Under the pieces are notes generated by a model, which searched no databases, had not been told where the DNA came from, and saw nothing but the letters and a program-made list of their open reading frames with translations. Shown here one piece after another: positions 28,045-36,006 of a DNA stretch of 64,000 nt (position 1 is the first letter of the stretch; every line of letters starts with the position of its first letter). Origin of the DNA: Asaia sp. W19 (GTDB lineage: Bacteria > Pseudomonadota > Alphaproteobacteria > Acetobacterales > Acetobacteraceae); NCBI RefSeq assembly GCF_003994335.1, contig NZ_PNQZ01000066.1:119082-183081 (forward strand), in the 5' to 3' direction. The position numbers and the translations under genes were made by a program.

Positions 28045-29694
28045 TCAGAGGGTGATCTTGCCCTGGCGATGGAGCGTCTGGATACGATCCGCCGTGCGGA
28101 GCGCGATAGCGGTAATGGTCAGGGAGGGGTTCACCCCGCCCGTTGTGGGGAAGATCGAGCCGTCGCAGATCCAGAGATTGGGCACGTCCCAGCTTCGGCA
28201 ATCGGCATTGACGACCGAGTTCTCCGCCGAGAACCCCATGCGTGCCGTCCCGGCCAGATGGTTGGTGTCGTTTTCCTGACGCCAGATATCCTGCGCCCCC
28301 ACGAGCTCCAGCGACCGCTGCATCTCGCCCAGCGCATGCTGGATCATCGTCTTGTCATTGTCCTGCCAGCCATAGGTAATACGCGTGATGGGCAGGCCGT
28401 ACTGGTCTTTTTCCTCGGCCAGGGTGACGCGGTTCTCCATGCTGGGCAGCATTTCCCCGACCATCTTGAGGCCGACCTGATGGTTGTAATCCATCATCTT
28501 CTGACGCAGTGCCTCGCCCCACAGCCCGCGCGAGGAGGAAACCGCAGCGGACCATTCGAGTGGCAGCGGTCCCTGGGCCATCCAGCAATACCCGCCGAAG
28601 AAATCCTTCTTGTCTTCATAATTCCAGTGCTCGGTAATGGTGAGCGAGGGCGGTCCCTTGTTCCAGCGCACCATCTCCTTCATCCGGCCATAGACGGCCT
28701 GATTGGACTGCACCATGAGATTGCGCCCCAGATAGCCCGAGCGATTACCCAGCCCGTCGGGAAAGCGGTCTGTGGCCGAATTCAGCAGCAGGCGGGGTGT
28801 CTCGATGGCATAACCCGCCACGATGACCTGCTTCGCACGCTGGAAGTGCCACTGCCCCTCGCGATGGTAATGCACCCCTGTCGCCAGCCCCTCGGCATTG
28901 GTTTCGATGCGCCCCACCATGGCGAGATCGCGTATCTCGGCCCCCGCTTTCAGTGCGCGGGGGATATAGGTCACGAGTTGGCTCTGCTTGGCATTGGTCG
29001 AGCATCCCACGCGGCAGAAACCGCGATAGACGCAGGAAGGGGAATCCCCCCTCGGTGCCGAGACCGTGGCGAGCGGGGTTTCGGACCATTGATACCCCAT
29101 GGCTTCGGCACCGCGCGCCAGCCACTCCGCAGCTCCGCCGATCTCATGCGCCCGATAGGGATAGCGGGGGCGTTTGGGTCCCCATGGGTAGGAAATCGGT
29201 CCGGCAATGGCGAGATCGCGCTCGGCTTTGTCGTAGTAGCGCCACATCTCGCGCCAATCGAGCGGCCAGTCCACGGCATAGCCGAGCTTGGTGCGCGACT
29301 GAAACCATTCGGGCCTAAAGCGCAGCGAAACCATGGCGAAATGCACGGTCGAGCCCCCGACCGCCTTGCCGCTGTTATTGCTGCCCATCTTGATGGGGTT
29401 GGCACCGTCGATCAGCCGTTCGTCGGTCCAGTAAAGCTGGCTCTGGCTGGTTTCGTCCGAGGCGAAATCCTCGAGCGGCCTGAAATAGGCTCCGGCATCG
29501 AACCCGATCACCGAATAGCCCATCTCGGCCAGACGGGCGATCAGCGGGCCGCCACCCGCGCCGGTCCCGATGACGACAAAATCAACAGCCTCGTTCTGGC
29601 TGTACTCGCGCATGGGCACCCAGGCACCCTTGCGAAACACATCGGGGGCACGGCCATTCAGCGCGCGAGGCGTGTGCAAGGGATCATCGAACAT
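28045..29694 (-). CDS. GMC-family FAD oxidoreductase (sugar/polyol dehydrogenase)
   Basis: A roughly 549-residue flavoprotein. FVVIGTGAGGGP (about 29-40) is the FAD Rossmann motif, and AVGGSTVHFAMVS the second GMC signature. The C-terminal pair is NHLAGTARMG with the catalytic His and GGVNPSLT with the second catalytic residue (Asn). CVYRGFCRVGC (C-x5-C-x3-C) resembles the iron-sulfur cysteines of three-subunit FAD glucose/gluconate dehydrogenases. The ATG at 29694 has AAGGA 8 bases upstream and overlaps the subunit-3 gene. It should oxidise a sugar, sugar acid or polyol and pass electrons on. No Tat signal is seen on this subunit, as in the families where the small subunit carries it. Confidence 0.88.
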   Translation of the reverse strand: MFDDPLHTPRALNGRAPDVFRKGAWVPMREYSQNEAVDFVVIGTGAGGGPLIARLAEMGYSVIGFDAGAYFRPLEDFASDETSQSQLYWTDERLIDGANPIKMGSNNSGKAVGGSTVHFAMVSLRFRPEWFQSRTKLGYAVDWPLDWREMWRYYDKAERDLAIAGPISYPWGPKRPRYPYRAHEIGGAAEWLARGAEAMGYQWSETPLATVSAPRGDSPSCVYRGFCRVGCSTNAKQSQLVTYIPRALKAGAEIRDLAMVGRIETNAEGLATGVHYHREGQWHFQRAKQVIVAGYAIETPRLLLNSATDRFPDGLGNRSGYLGRNLMVQSNQAVYGRMKEMVRWNKGPPSLTITEHWNYEDKKDFFGGYCWMAQGPLPLEWSAAVSSSRGLWGEALRQKMMDYNHQVGLKMVGEMLPSMENRVTLAEEKDQYGLPITRITYGWQDNDKTMIQHALGEMQRSLELVGAQDIWRQENDTNHLAGTARMGFSAENSVVNADCRSWDVPNLWICDGSIFPTTGGVNPSLTITAIALRTADRIQTLHRQGKITL

Positions 29695-30349
29695 TGCGGT
29701 TTTCCTTGCGCGTCTTCTCAACCGTTTCCGGTGTGACCTCTATCGCTTCCCATGGGTCGCGCCGGTCATTCTGCATACGCACATACCCACGCGGGCTGGC
29801 AGGACCGCCAAAGCCGATCTCGCTCCAGGCGGTAGGATGGGCGTAATAGGCGCCAAGAATATCGGTTAGCACATGACCATTGAAGAAAAGCTGCATCTGC
29901 TCGGCGCTCCACCCCGCATGGCCGAGCCTGCCCGCACCGGCCTCGATCATCAGGGCTTCCTGCCCGGAGGGCGTGAGGGCATGGAAGCTCTGATCGTGGC
30001 GCGCCATCGCTTCAGCCTCGAAAACGGCGAGGCCATTCTTCCAGGTCTCGCGCTGCGGAGGCAGGGCGGCATCACGAAAGCCGGGGCGTGTATCGCTGAG
30101 CAGTTTCTGGTCCACATAGGCGGCGAGCGGCACAGGCGGACGATAGGTCGGTTGCGGCATGACCCGATCGCACAGCGCGCTCAATGTGCGCCATTCCAGC
30201 GCATTCAGAAATCGTGCCTCACGCGGCACCGCGAGACGCGCGTCGATCACGCGCCGCGTGGCGTCGTTCCAGGAGGGGGTGAGGCGCTTGTCGAGCACGT
30301 CATAGCCCGGATAACGCTCATCGAGGGGGTTCGGAAGGGTGTCAGACAT
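29684..30349 (-). CDS. Gluconate 2-dehydrogenase subunit 3 family protein
   Basis: A 221-residue protein matching the Gluconate_2-dh3 family, with the FLNALEWRTLSALCDRVMPQP core (about 48-68) and PTAWSEIGFGGPASPRGYVRM near the end. In the known enzymes this small subunit accompanies a GMC dehydrogenase and carries the Tat signal for both. Here the N-terminus (MSDTLPNPLDERYPGYDVLDKR) has no twin arginine or hydrophobic stretch. The start at 30349 overlaps the preceding gene by 8 bp, so it is firmly placed, and the missing signal is a real oddity. The complex may therefore be cytosolic. Confidence 0.85.
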   Translation of the reverse strand: MSDTLPNPLDERYPGYDVLDKRLTPSWNDATRRVIDARLAVPREARFLNALEWRTLSALCDRVMPQPTYRPPVPLAAYVDQKLLSDTRPGFRDAALPPQRETWKNGLAVFEAEAMARHDQSFHALTPSGQEALMIEAGAGRLGHAGWSAEQMQLFFNGHVLTDILGAYYAHPTAWSEIGFGGPASPRGYVRMQNDRRDPWEAIEVTPETVEKTRKENRNVR

Positions 30350-31319
30350 CGCTGTCATCCTCCATGAGGTCGAGCGCTGCCAGACCGGCCAGCGCCAGAC
30401 CCGTAAAGGCGGGGGGTGCGGGGATGGGCGGCCCGTTGAGCAGGTTCTGCTGGATATTGCGCCAGCCATCCATGTCACGGCCTACGCCGATGGCATGAAA
30501 GACCGTGCCCGACACGCCCATGATGGCGGTGGCACGCAGCCACCAGCGGGTCAGGCGCCGGTCTGTATGGGCTGCGCCCAGTGAGGCATTGGTGAGCGCC
30601 GCCGCCGCGGCGGGTGGCATGGTCACCGGGAGTGCCATGAAGGGATCGTGAAAGCTGCCGCGAAAATGGAGCAACCCGGCTTCCGCAGTCGTGCCGACCA
30701 TGCCCGCGCCTGAAACAGCCCCGATCACGCGCCCGGCAGGCAGGCCGAAGAGGCGTGGCGTCCGCCCAATGGGCGTATCGCGTACGCGTTCTGAAAAGAA
30801 GCCGAGCAGCCCAGAGAGCCCGATTGCCATGGGCGCCCCTAACGGCGCGCCATAGAACAGGTTCTGCCAGATAAATCGCCCCGGCTTCTGGATCACGTTC
30901 CATACATGAAAGCCCGTGCCGATCAGCCCCACGACACCGGTCAACAGGTAGACACCGTCGCGCATTCTGTGTGCAGCCGGGCTCTTGTCGAACGTGCCAT
31001 GGGCCGAGACCGCAAGTGCCAGAGCCGAGGTGACGATGGGGGTGTACATCGCACGGTTTTCGAAATCGCCCCGATAATGTTCGACCGCAGAGTCGAACAG
31101 GACACTGGCGGCCAGAGTCCCGGCTGACCTGTTGAGACGTCGTGCGGCGAGTGTCGCTTTTTCGGGGGAGGGGGGGGGCTCGCTGGCGCGTGGCAGCGTG
31201 GCGGGGTGTCGTGCCATGCGGCCGCCGCGTGTTGCGGCGGCGAAACAGGCTGCGGTGAGCGCGCCGGTCAGGCCAAGAGCCCAACCGGCCGCGCCACGCG
31301 GACCTTTATACCGCGCCAC
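30342..31319 (-). CDS. Membrane protein of the GMC dehydrogenase operon
   Basis: A 325-residue protein starting with GTG at 31319, immediately after the TGA of the TPP-enzyme gene. I count about seven hydrophobic helices (for example around 10-30, 85-105, 115-135, 150-170, 195-212). Between them lie GTGFHVWNVIQKPGRFIWQNLFYGAPLGAP and the related GTVFHAIGVGRDMDGWRNIQQNLLNGPPIPAP near the end, two similar loop motifs that suggest an internal duplication. The helices contain conserved-looking His residues (FHVW, FHAI) that could ligate haem or a quinone. It may anchor or accept electrons from the GMC complex; this is inference. No family name is recognised. Confidence 0.7.
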   Translation of the reverse strand: MARYKGPRGAAGWALGLTGALTAACFAAATRGGRMARHPATLPRASEPPPSPEKATLAARRLNRSAGTLAASVLFDSAVEHYRGDFENRAMYTPIVTSALALAVSAHGTFDKSPAAHRMRDGVYLLTGVVGLIGTGFHVWNVIQKPGRFIWQNLFYGAPLGAPMAIGLSGLLGFFSERVRDTPIGRTPRLFGLPAGRVIGAVSGAGMVGTTAEAGLLHFRGSFHDPFMALPVTMPPAAAAALTNASLGAAHTDRRLTRWWLRATAIMGVSGTVFHAIGVGRDMDGWRNIQQNLLNGPPIPAPPAFTGLALAGLAALDLMEDDSDV

Positions 31320-33107
31320 TCAGGATTTCTTTGTGGGCAGGAAGGTCGCCAGCATTTCCTTGGCGGAGCCACGGATCACGTCAAGCAGTTCGGGCTCGGT
31401 GGGCAGGGAAGTGAGGAAGGCCTTGGCTTGTTGCAGGGTGATATGCGGAGGGAGCGGGGGGACATCAGGGTCGGTGCGGGCTTCGAGAATGACCGGGCGA
31501 TCCGCGCTCAGCGCCTCGTCCCAGGCACCGGCGATCTGATCGGGGTGATCCACAAGAATGCCCTTGAGCTCCAGAAGCTCGGCATATTTGTGATAGGGGA
31601 AATCCGGAATGGACTGGGTGGCCGTCGTCTTGCCTTCACCGAGCTGGACGCGTTCCTCCCATGTGACCTGATTGAGGTCCCGGTTATTGAGCACGAGAAC
31701 GATCAGGCGCGGATTTTCCCACTGCTTCCAGTATTTGGAAATCGTGATCATCACGTTCAGGCCGTTCATCTGCATCGCCCCATCGCCCATACAGGCGATG
31801 ACGGTGCGTTCCGGGAAGGCCATCTTGGCGGCAACGGCATAGGGCGTGCCCGCCCCAAGTGAGGCCAGACCGCCGGAAAGAGATGCCTTCATGCCGCGAC
31901 GGATTTTCAGGTCACGGGCAAACCAGTTGGCAACCGAGCCGGAATCGGCGGTGATGATGGCATTCTCGGGCAGACGCGGCGACATTTCCCAGAAGACACG
32001 CTGCGGATTGATCGGATTGGCATCCGTCATGGCGCGTGCCTCGAGCACTTTCCACCACGTGGCGACTTCCTTCTCGATCCTCTCGCGCCAGCTTCGTTCG
32101 GTCTTGCGCTGCAGAAGCGGGATCAGCGCACGCAGGGTGGCGACGCTATCGCCCTGCAGGCAGATTTCCATAGGGTAGCGCAGAGACAAATTCGCTGGGT
32201 TGATATCGATCTGCACGCCACGTGCCTGGCCCGGATCGGGCAGAAATTCGCTATAGGGATAGGCCGATCCGACCATCAGGAAGGTGTCGCATTCCTTCAT
32301 CAGATCCCAGGACGGTTTGGTGCCAAGAAGCCCGAGCGATCCCGTGACATAAGGGAGTTCGTCAGGGACGGCGGCCTTGCCGAGCAGCGCCTTGGCAATG
32401 CCCGCACCAAGCAGCTCCGCAATCTCGATCAGTTCATCCGTGGCGTCCAGCGCACCGGCCCCAGCGAGAATGGCGACTTTCTTGCCTGAGTTGAGGAGGG
32501 CGGCAGCGTCCTGTAGCCCCCGCATGTCGGGCACCTTGGACGTAACGGTCTCGCCAATGCCGGTATGGGTATAGCCGTGGGCGACAGGGCCGTCCTTGTA
32601 GGGGAGTTCCTGCAGGTCATTGGGCACGATCACGATAGTGGGTGCCCGTTTGTCACGGGCGATGCGTACGGCGCGATCGATCGCATGGCGCATCTGCGAC
32701 GGCTCGGTGACGGTCACGATATATTCCGAGCCGACATCCTTGCAGAGCGACTGGAGATCGACTTCCTGCTGGTAATTCGACCCCATGCAGGTGCGGGCCT
32801 GCTGGCCCATGATCGCGACCACGCCCACATGATCGAGCTTGGCGTCATAGAGTCCGTTCAGCAGATGGATAGCGCCGGGACCGGAGGTGGCGAAACACAA
32901 CCCGACCTGACCCGTGAATTTCGCATGGGCTGAGGCCATGAAGGCGGCCATTTCCTCGTGGCGTACCTGAACATATTCCACACGCCCCGCGTCGATCTCG
33001 CGCTGCAGCGCTACATCGATGCCACCAGCGCCGTCACCAGGATATCCATAGGCGCGCTTGAGGCCCCATTCCTGGAGGCGTTTCCACATGAATTCACTGA
33101 CATTCAT
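31320..33107 (-). CDS. TPP-dependent pyruvate oxidase/acetolactate-synthase-like enzyme
   Basis: A roughly 595-residue ThDP enzyme with the three usual domains. The N-terminal PYR domain has VRHEEMAAFMAS with the catalytic Glu. The central FAD/nucleotide domain begins near 190. The C-terminal PP domain has ACMGDGAMQMNGLN followed about 24 residues later by VLVLNNRDLNQVTWE, the ThDP-Mg motif GDG-x26-NN. LCFATSGPGAIHLLNGLYDAK is typical of PoxB-like 'thiamine pyrophosphate-requiring' proteins. The start at 33107 (MNVSEFMWKRL) is preferred over more upstream ATGs. It probably decarboxylates pyruvate or a related 2-oxoacid. It is the first gene of the operon with the membrane protein, subunit 3 and the GMC protein. 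Confidence 0.88.
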   Translation of the reverse strand: MNVSEFMWKRLQEWGLKRAYGYPGDGAGGIDVALQREIDAGRVEYVQVRHEEMAAFMASAHAKFTGQVGLCFATSGPGAIHLLNGLYDAKLDHVGVVAIMGQQARTCMGSNYQQEVDLQSLCKDVGSEYIVTVTEPSQMRHAIDRAVRIARDKRAPTIVIVPNDLQELPYKDGPVAHGYTHTGIGETVTSKVPDMRGLQDAAALLNSGKKVAILAGAGALDATDELIEIAELLGAGIAKALLGKAAVPDELPYVTGSLGLLGTKPSWDLMKECDTFLMVGSAYPYSEFLPDPGQARGVQIDINPANLSLRYPMEICLQGDSVATLRALIPLLQRKTERSWRERIEKEVATWWKVLEARAMTDANPINPQRVFWEMSPRLPENAIITADSGSVANWFARDLKIRRGMKASLSGGLASLGAGTPYAVAAKMAFPERTVIACMGDGAMQMNGLNVMITISKYWKQWENPRLIVLVLNNRDLNQVTWEERVQLGEGKTTATQSIPDFPYHKYAELLELKGILVDHPDQIAGAWDEALSADRPVILEARTDPDVPPLPPHITLQQAKAFLTSLPTEPELLDVIRGSAKEMLATFLPTKKS

Positions 33108-33269
33108 GGACATGGCATCGATGCTCCGGCGTTTGGCTGTGTGGCGGAGCAACGTCGCGTCAAGTGCGAATGTTCATCTACACAGTTTGTAAAATTATTT
33201 TATATTCATGAACCGAAACGACCATTGCGAGGTTTTTCCGCGTGTTAGGCGGCGGGAAAGCGATATCCG

Positions 33270-33290
33270 GTGAGGATCGATCATCCTCAC
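33270..33290. promoter_or_regulatory. Palindromic operator candidate between divergent oxidase genes
   Basis: GTGAGGAT (33270-33277) and ATCCTCAC (33283-33290) form a perfect 8-bp inverted repeat around CGATC. It lies in the 290-bp spacer between the TPP-enzyme operon (leftward) and the alpha-hydroxyacid oxidase gene (rightward), next to an AT-rich promoter-like stretch near 33180-33215. No adjacent regulator gene is seen. Confidence 0.5.
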
Positions 33291-33397
33291 ATTAACGTGA
33301 CGTCAGATCCAGCCGCCGAACGGGCAACGCTTGCCGTTTTGACTGAACGAGAACGGGCCAGCCCCGGCACCCCATGCGACCAGAGCGGAGTTTGACC

Positions 33398-34600
33398 ATG
33401 TCCATGACGGCGAAAAGACGCCTCCACGATATCTATCAGCTCACCGATTTCGAGAAGGCGGTGAAGCGTTATCTGCCCAAGGCCGTCTATGAATATGTCC
33501 GCAACGGGGCGGGCTCCGAACTCAGCCTGAGACGCAACAGGGCCATTTTCCAACGTTATCTGTGGCGGCCCTATCGCCTGCGCGATGTCTCCTCGCTCAG
33601 TACGAAGATTACGCTATTCGGTGAGGAATACGACCAGCCCTTCGGCTTCGCGCCCACGGGTGGCGCCGCCATGACGCGCTATGATGCCGATCGCATCGAG
33701 GCGGCGGCGGCACGGCGACACAACCTGTTCTACGCGCTCTCGGCCAACTCGCTTACCCCGCTGGAAGAGATTATCCGCATCAACCCACGCGCGTGGTTTG
33801 CGGCCTATCTGCCGAGCGATCTCGAGATCATCGATGGCATGATCGACCGTGTGCAGAACGCAGGTTATCCCGTCCTGCTCATTACCTGCGACGTGCCCGT
33901 CCCGGCGCAACGCATTGCCGAGACACGCGCCGGGTACTCCATGCCCATCCGGCCCAATCTGCGCGCCACTCTGGGGGGCATGACTCATCCCGGCTGGACC
34001 TTCGGCACATTGGGACGAACCATCCTGCGCGACAAAAATCCGAAGATCGTCAATATCCGTCCTCAGGGCGGGCCGGGGCTCTTCTCGAACGAGATCGCCG
34101 CTGTGGGCGGGTCGCCCCATTTTACCTGGGATCATATCCGCCATATCCGCGCGCGCTGGAAAGGCAAGCTCATCCTCAAGGGCATCCTGCGTCCTGAAGA
34201 TGCAGAAGAAGCGGCGCGTATCGGTGCGGATGGGATCGGTATTTCGGATCACGGTGCGCGTCTTCTGGACTCCACGGTTGCGCCTCTCGAGGTGCTTGAA
34301 GAAATCAAGAAGGCTGCGGGGTCGATGAGTGTGGTGATCGATAGCGGATTCCGCTGCGGGGGCGATGTGCTGAAGGCCATGGCGCTCGGCGCGGATGCGG
34401 TCATGCTGGGCCGTCCGTTCCTCCAGGCCTGTGCGCTGGCCGGCGGGGCAGGGCTGGACAAGGCCGTGTCCATTCTCAAGACAGAACTCTCTCGCGACCT
34501 CGCGCTTTTAGGGGTCACGGATCTCGGCGCGCTCGATATCGCGATGCTGAAGGATCTGGGCGACATGGCATTTGTCGAGCGCGCACCCGAACGGACCTGA
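33398..34600 (+). CDS. FMN-dependent alpha-hydroxyacid oxidase/dehydrogenase
   Basis: A 400-residue FMN enzyme of the L-lactate dehydrogenase/glycolate oxidase family, oxidising an L-2-hydroxyacid to the 2-oxoacid. KAVYEYVRNGAGSELSLRRN near 28-47 is the family start, PTGGAAMTRYDAD the first FMN-binding strand, and GISDHGARLLDS has the catalytic His. FRCGGDVLKAMALGADAVMLGRPFL supplies FMN phosphate contacts. Start at 33398 is chosen because CGGAG lies 8 bases upstream. A short stretch (34601-34679) separates it from a catalase-like gene, which could remove H2O2 if the enzyme is an oxidase. Divergent from the PoxB-like gene, suggesting linked lactate/pyruvate oxidation. Confidence 0.9.
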   Translation: MSMTAKRRLHDIYQLTDFEKAVKRYLPKAVYEYVRNGAGSELSLRRNRAIFQRYLWRPYRLRDVSSLSTKITLFGEEYDQPFGFAPTGGAAMTRYDADRIEAAAARRHNLFYALSANSLTPLEEIIRINPRAWFAAYLPSDLEIIDGMIDRVQNAGYPVLLITCDVPVPAQRIAETRAGYSMPIRPNLRATLGGMTHPGWTFGTLGRTILRDKNPKIVNIRPQGGPGLFSNEIAAVGGSPHFTWDHIRHIRARWKGKLILKGILRPEDAEEAARIGADGIGISDHGARLLDSTVAPLEVLEEIKKAAGSMSVVIDSGFRCGGDVLKAMALGADAVMLGRPFLQACALAGGAGLDKAVSILKTELSRDLALLGVTDLGALDIAMLKDLGDMAFVERAPERT

Positions 34601-34679
34601 GAAAACGCGCGGAAACTTCGTTCAGGGACCGGGGTTGAGAGGGCTGCCAAATTCCTCCCTCTCCGTCGGACGCGCCCTT

Positions 34680-35792
34680 ATGAAGCCTCCTTTGCAATAC
34701 TCTGAGTCGCTTGAAACTCCGCGTCCGGAAGAACGAAATGTGCAAAGAGCACTGCTCAGGGTTTTCGCGCGGATCGTCAGGGCGACGCATCGCGATCTGG
34801 GACATGCGTCGCGTGGTGTTCACGCGAAGAGCCATGCGCTGCTCGCGGGCACGCTGACCATCCCCGACAATCTGCCACCCGAACTGGCGCAGGGGCTTTT
34901 TGCGCAAGGCGCACGCTACCGCGTGACGGCGCGACTCTCGGCCATTCCGGGCGATCCGTTGCGTGATGCAGTATCCGGACCGCGCGGTTTCGCGCTCAAG
35001 ATCCACGATGTGCCGGGCACGCTCCTCCCTGATAATCAGGGGGTCGCGGTTCAGGACTTCCTGTTTGCCAATGGTACGGTTTTCGGTGCGCCCGACGCCG
35101 GAGGCTTCCTGAAAAACCTGCGCGTTCTGGCGCTGACCACGGACAGGGCAGAGGGGGCAAAGGCGGCCTTGTCACGTGTGCTGCGTGCCATACAGAAAAT
35201 GCTTGTTCGCCTCGGCAGAAGGAGCGCCGCGCTCGATGCGCTTGGCGGGTTCATTCCGACCCATCCTCTGGGGGACAGGTTCCACTCCCAGGTGCCGCTC
35301 CGTTACGGCGACCATGTCGCGAAGCTCGATCTGGTGCCGGAATCAGAGAGTTTCAAACGGCTCACGGGCACGCTCATCGCGATCGATCATGAGCCGACGG
35401 CCATCAGGCGCGCCGTTGCGGTGGATATGGCTCGAGAAGGCGGGCGTATGAGCCTGCGCGCTCAGCTCTGCCACGATCTGCACGACCATCCGATCGAGAC
35501 TGCGGCAACGGAGTGGAATGAGGCGACGAGCCCGTTTCACGTCGTGGCGAGCCTCGAATTTCCGCCCCAGGCGAGCTGGAGCGAGGAGAACTCGCGCCAG
35601 ATCGACGACAGGCTCAGTTTTTCGCCCTGGCATGGTCTGGCGGCCCACAGGCCCCTGGGGAACATCATGCGCGCGCGCCGCGTGGCCTATCCGTTTTCGG
35701 CAGGGTTGCGGAGCAAGCTGAATGGCTGCCCGATGCGCTTCCTCCCTCTCTCGGAAGAAAAACGCGGAGCAGAGGGCGCAGCTTCTTCCTGA
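34680..35792 (+). CDS. Catalase-like haem protein
   Basis: A 370-residue protein of the catalase-related family that has a single core without the usual tight dimer arms. RGFALKIHDVPG (about 102-113) is the catalase-like 'RGFA-KFY' element, VQDFLFAN follows, and the C-terminal WHGLAAHRPLGNIMRARRVAYPFSAGLR places a Tyr as haem proximal ligand. The N-terminal GHASRGVHAKSHALLAGTL has the distal His position. The length is short compared with standard catalases (about 480). It follows the alpha-hydroxyacid oxidase gene in the same direction, consistent with peroxide removal. Confidence 0.82.
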   Translation: MKPPLQYSESLETPRPEERNVQRALLRVFARIVRATHRDLGHASRGVHAKSHALLAGTLTIPDNLPPELAQGLFAQGARYRVTARLSAIPGDPLRDAVSGPRGFALKIHDVPGTLLPDNQGVAVQDFLFANGTVFGAPDAGGFLKNLRVLALTTDRAEGAKAALSRVLRAIQKMLVRLGRRSAALDALGGFIPTHPLGDRFHSQVPLRYGDHVAKLDLVPESESFKRLTGTLIAIDHEPTAIRRAVAVDMAREGGRMSLRAQLCHDLHDHPIETAATEWNEATSPFHVVASLEFPPQASWSEENSRQIDDRLSFSPWHGLAAHRPLGNIMRARRVAYPFSAGLRSKLNGCPMRFLPLSEEKRGAEGAASS

Positions 35793-36006
35793 AGGCAGCG
35801 AGCCGACTGGCCTGTTCTCGCCAGAGGCTCCGTACTCTCGCCCGACGGAAGGTTCCGGGAAAACCGGTTTGAGACAGTCTGGATGTCTGCGGATCACAGC
35901 TCTGGGGAGGGCGGGTCGCTCTTTGTCATAAAACAGGCGGCCCAATGGGGTAGAGGCTCGGTTATAGCAGCGCGCACCACAGCTTGTTTCAGAGTCCTGT
36001 CGATTT

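Noticed and set aside
27994..29736. A 580-codon plus-strand open frame opposite the GMC gene
   Set aside because: It is the antisense shadow of a well-supported GMC oxidoreductase; the translation is rich in His, Arg and Gly and shows no domain.
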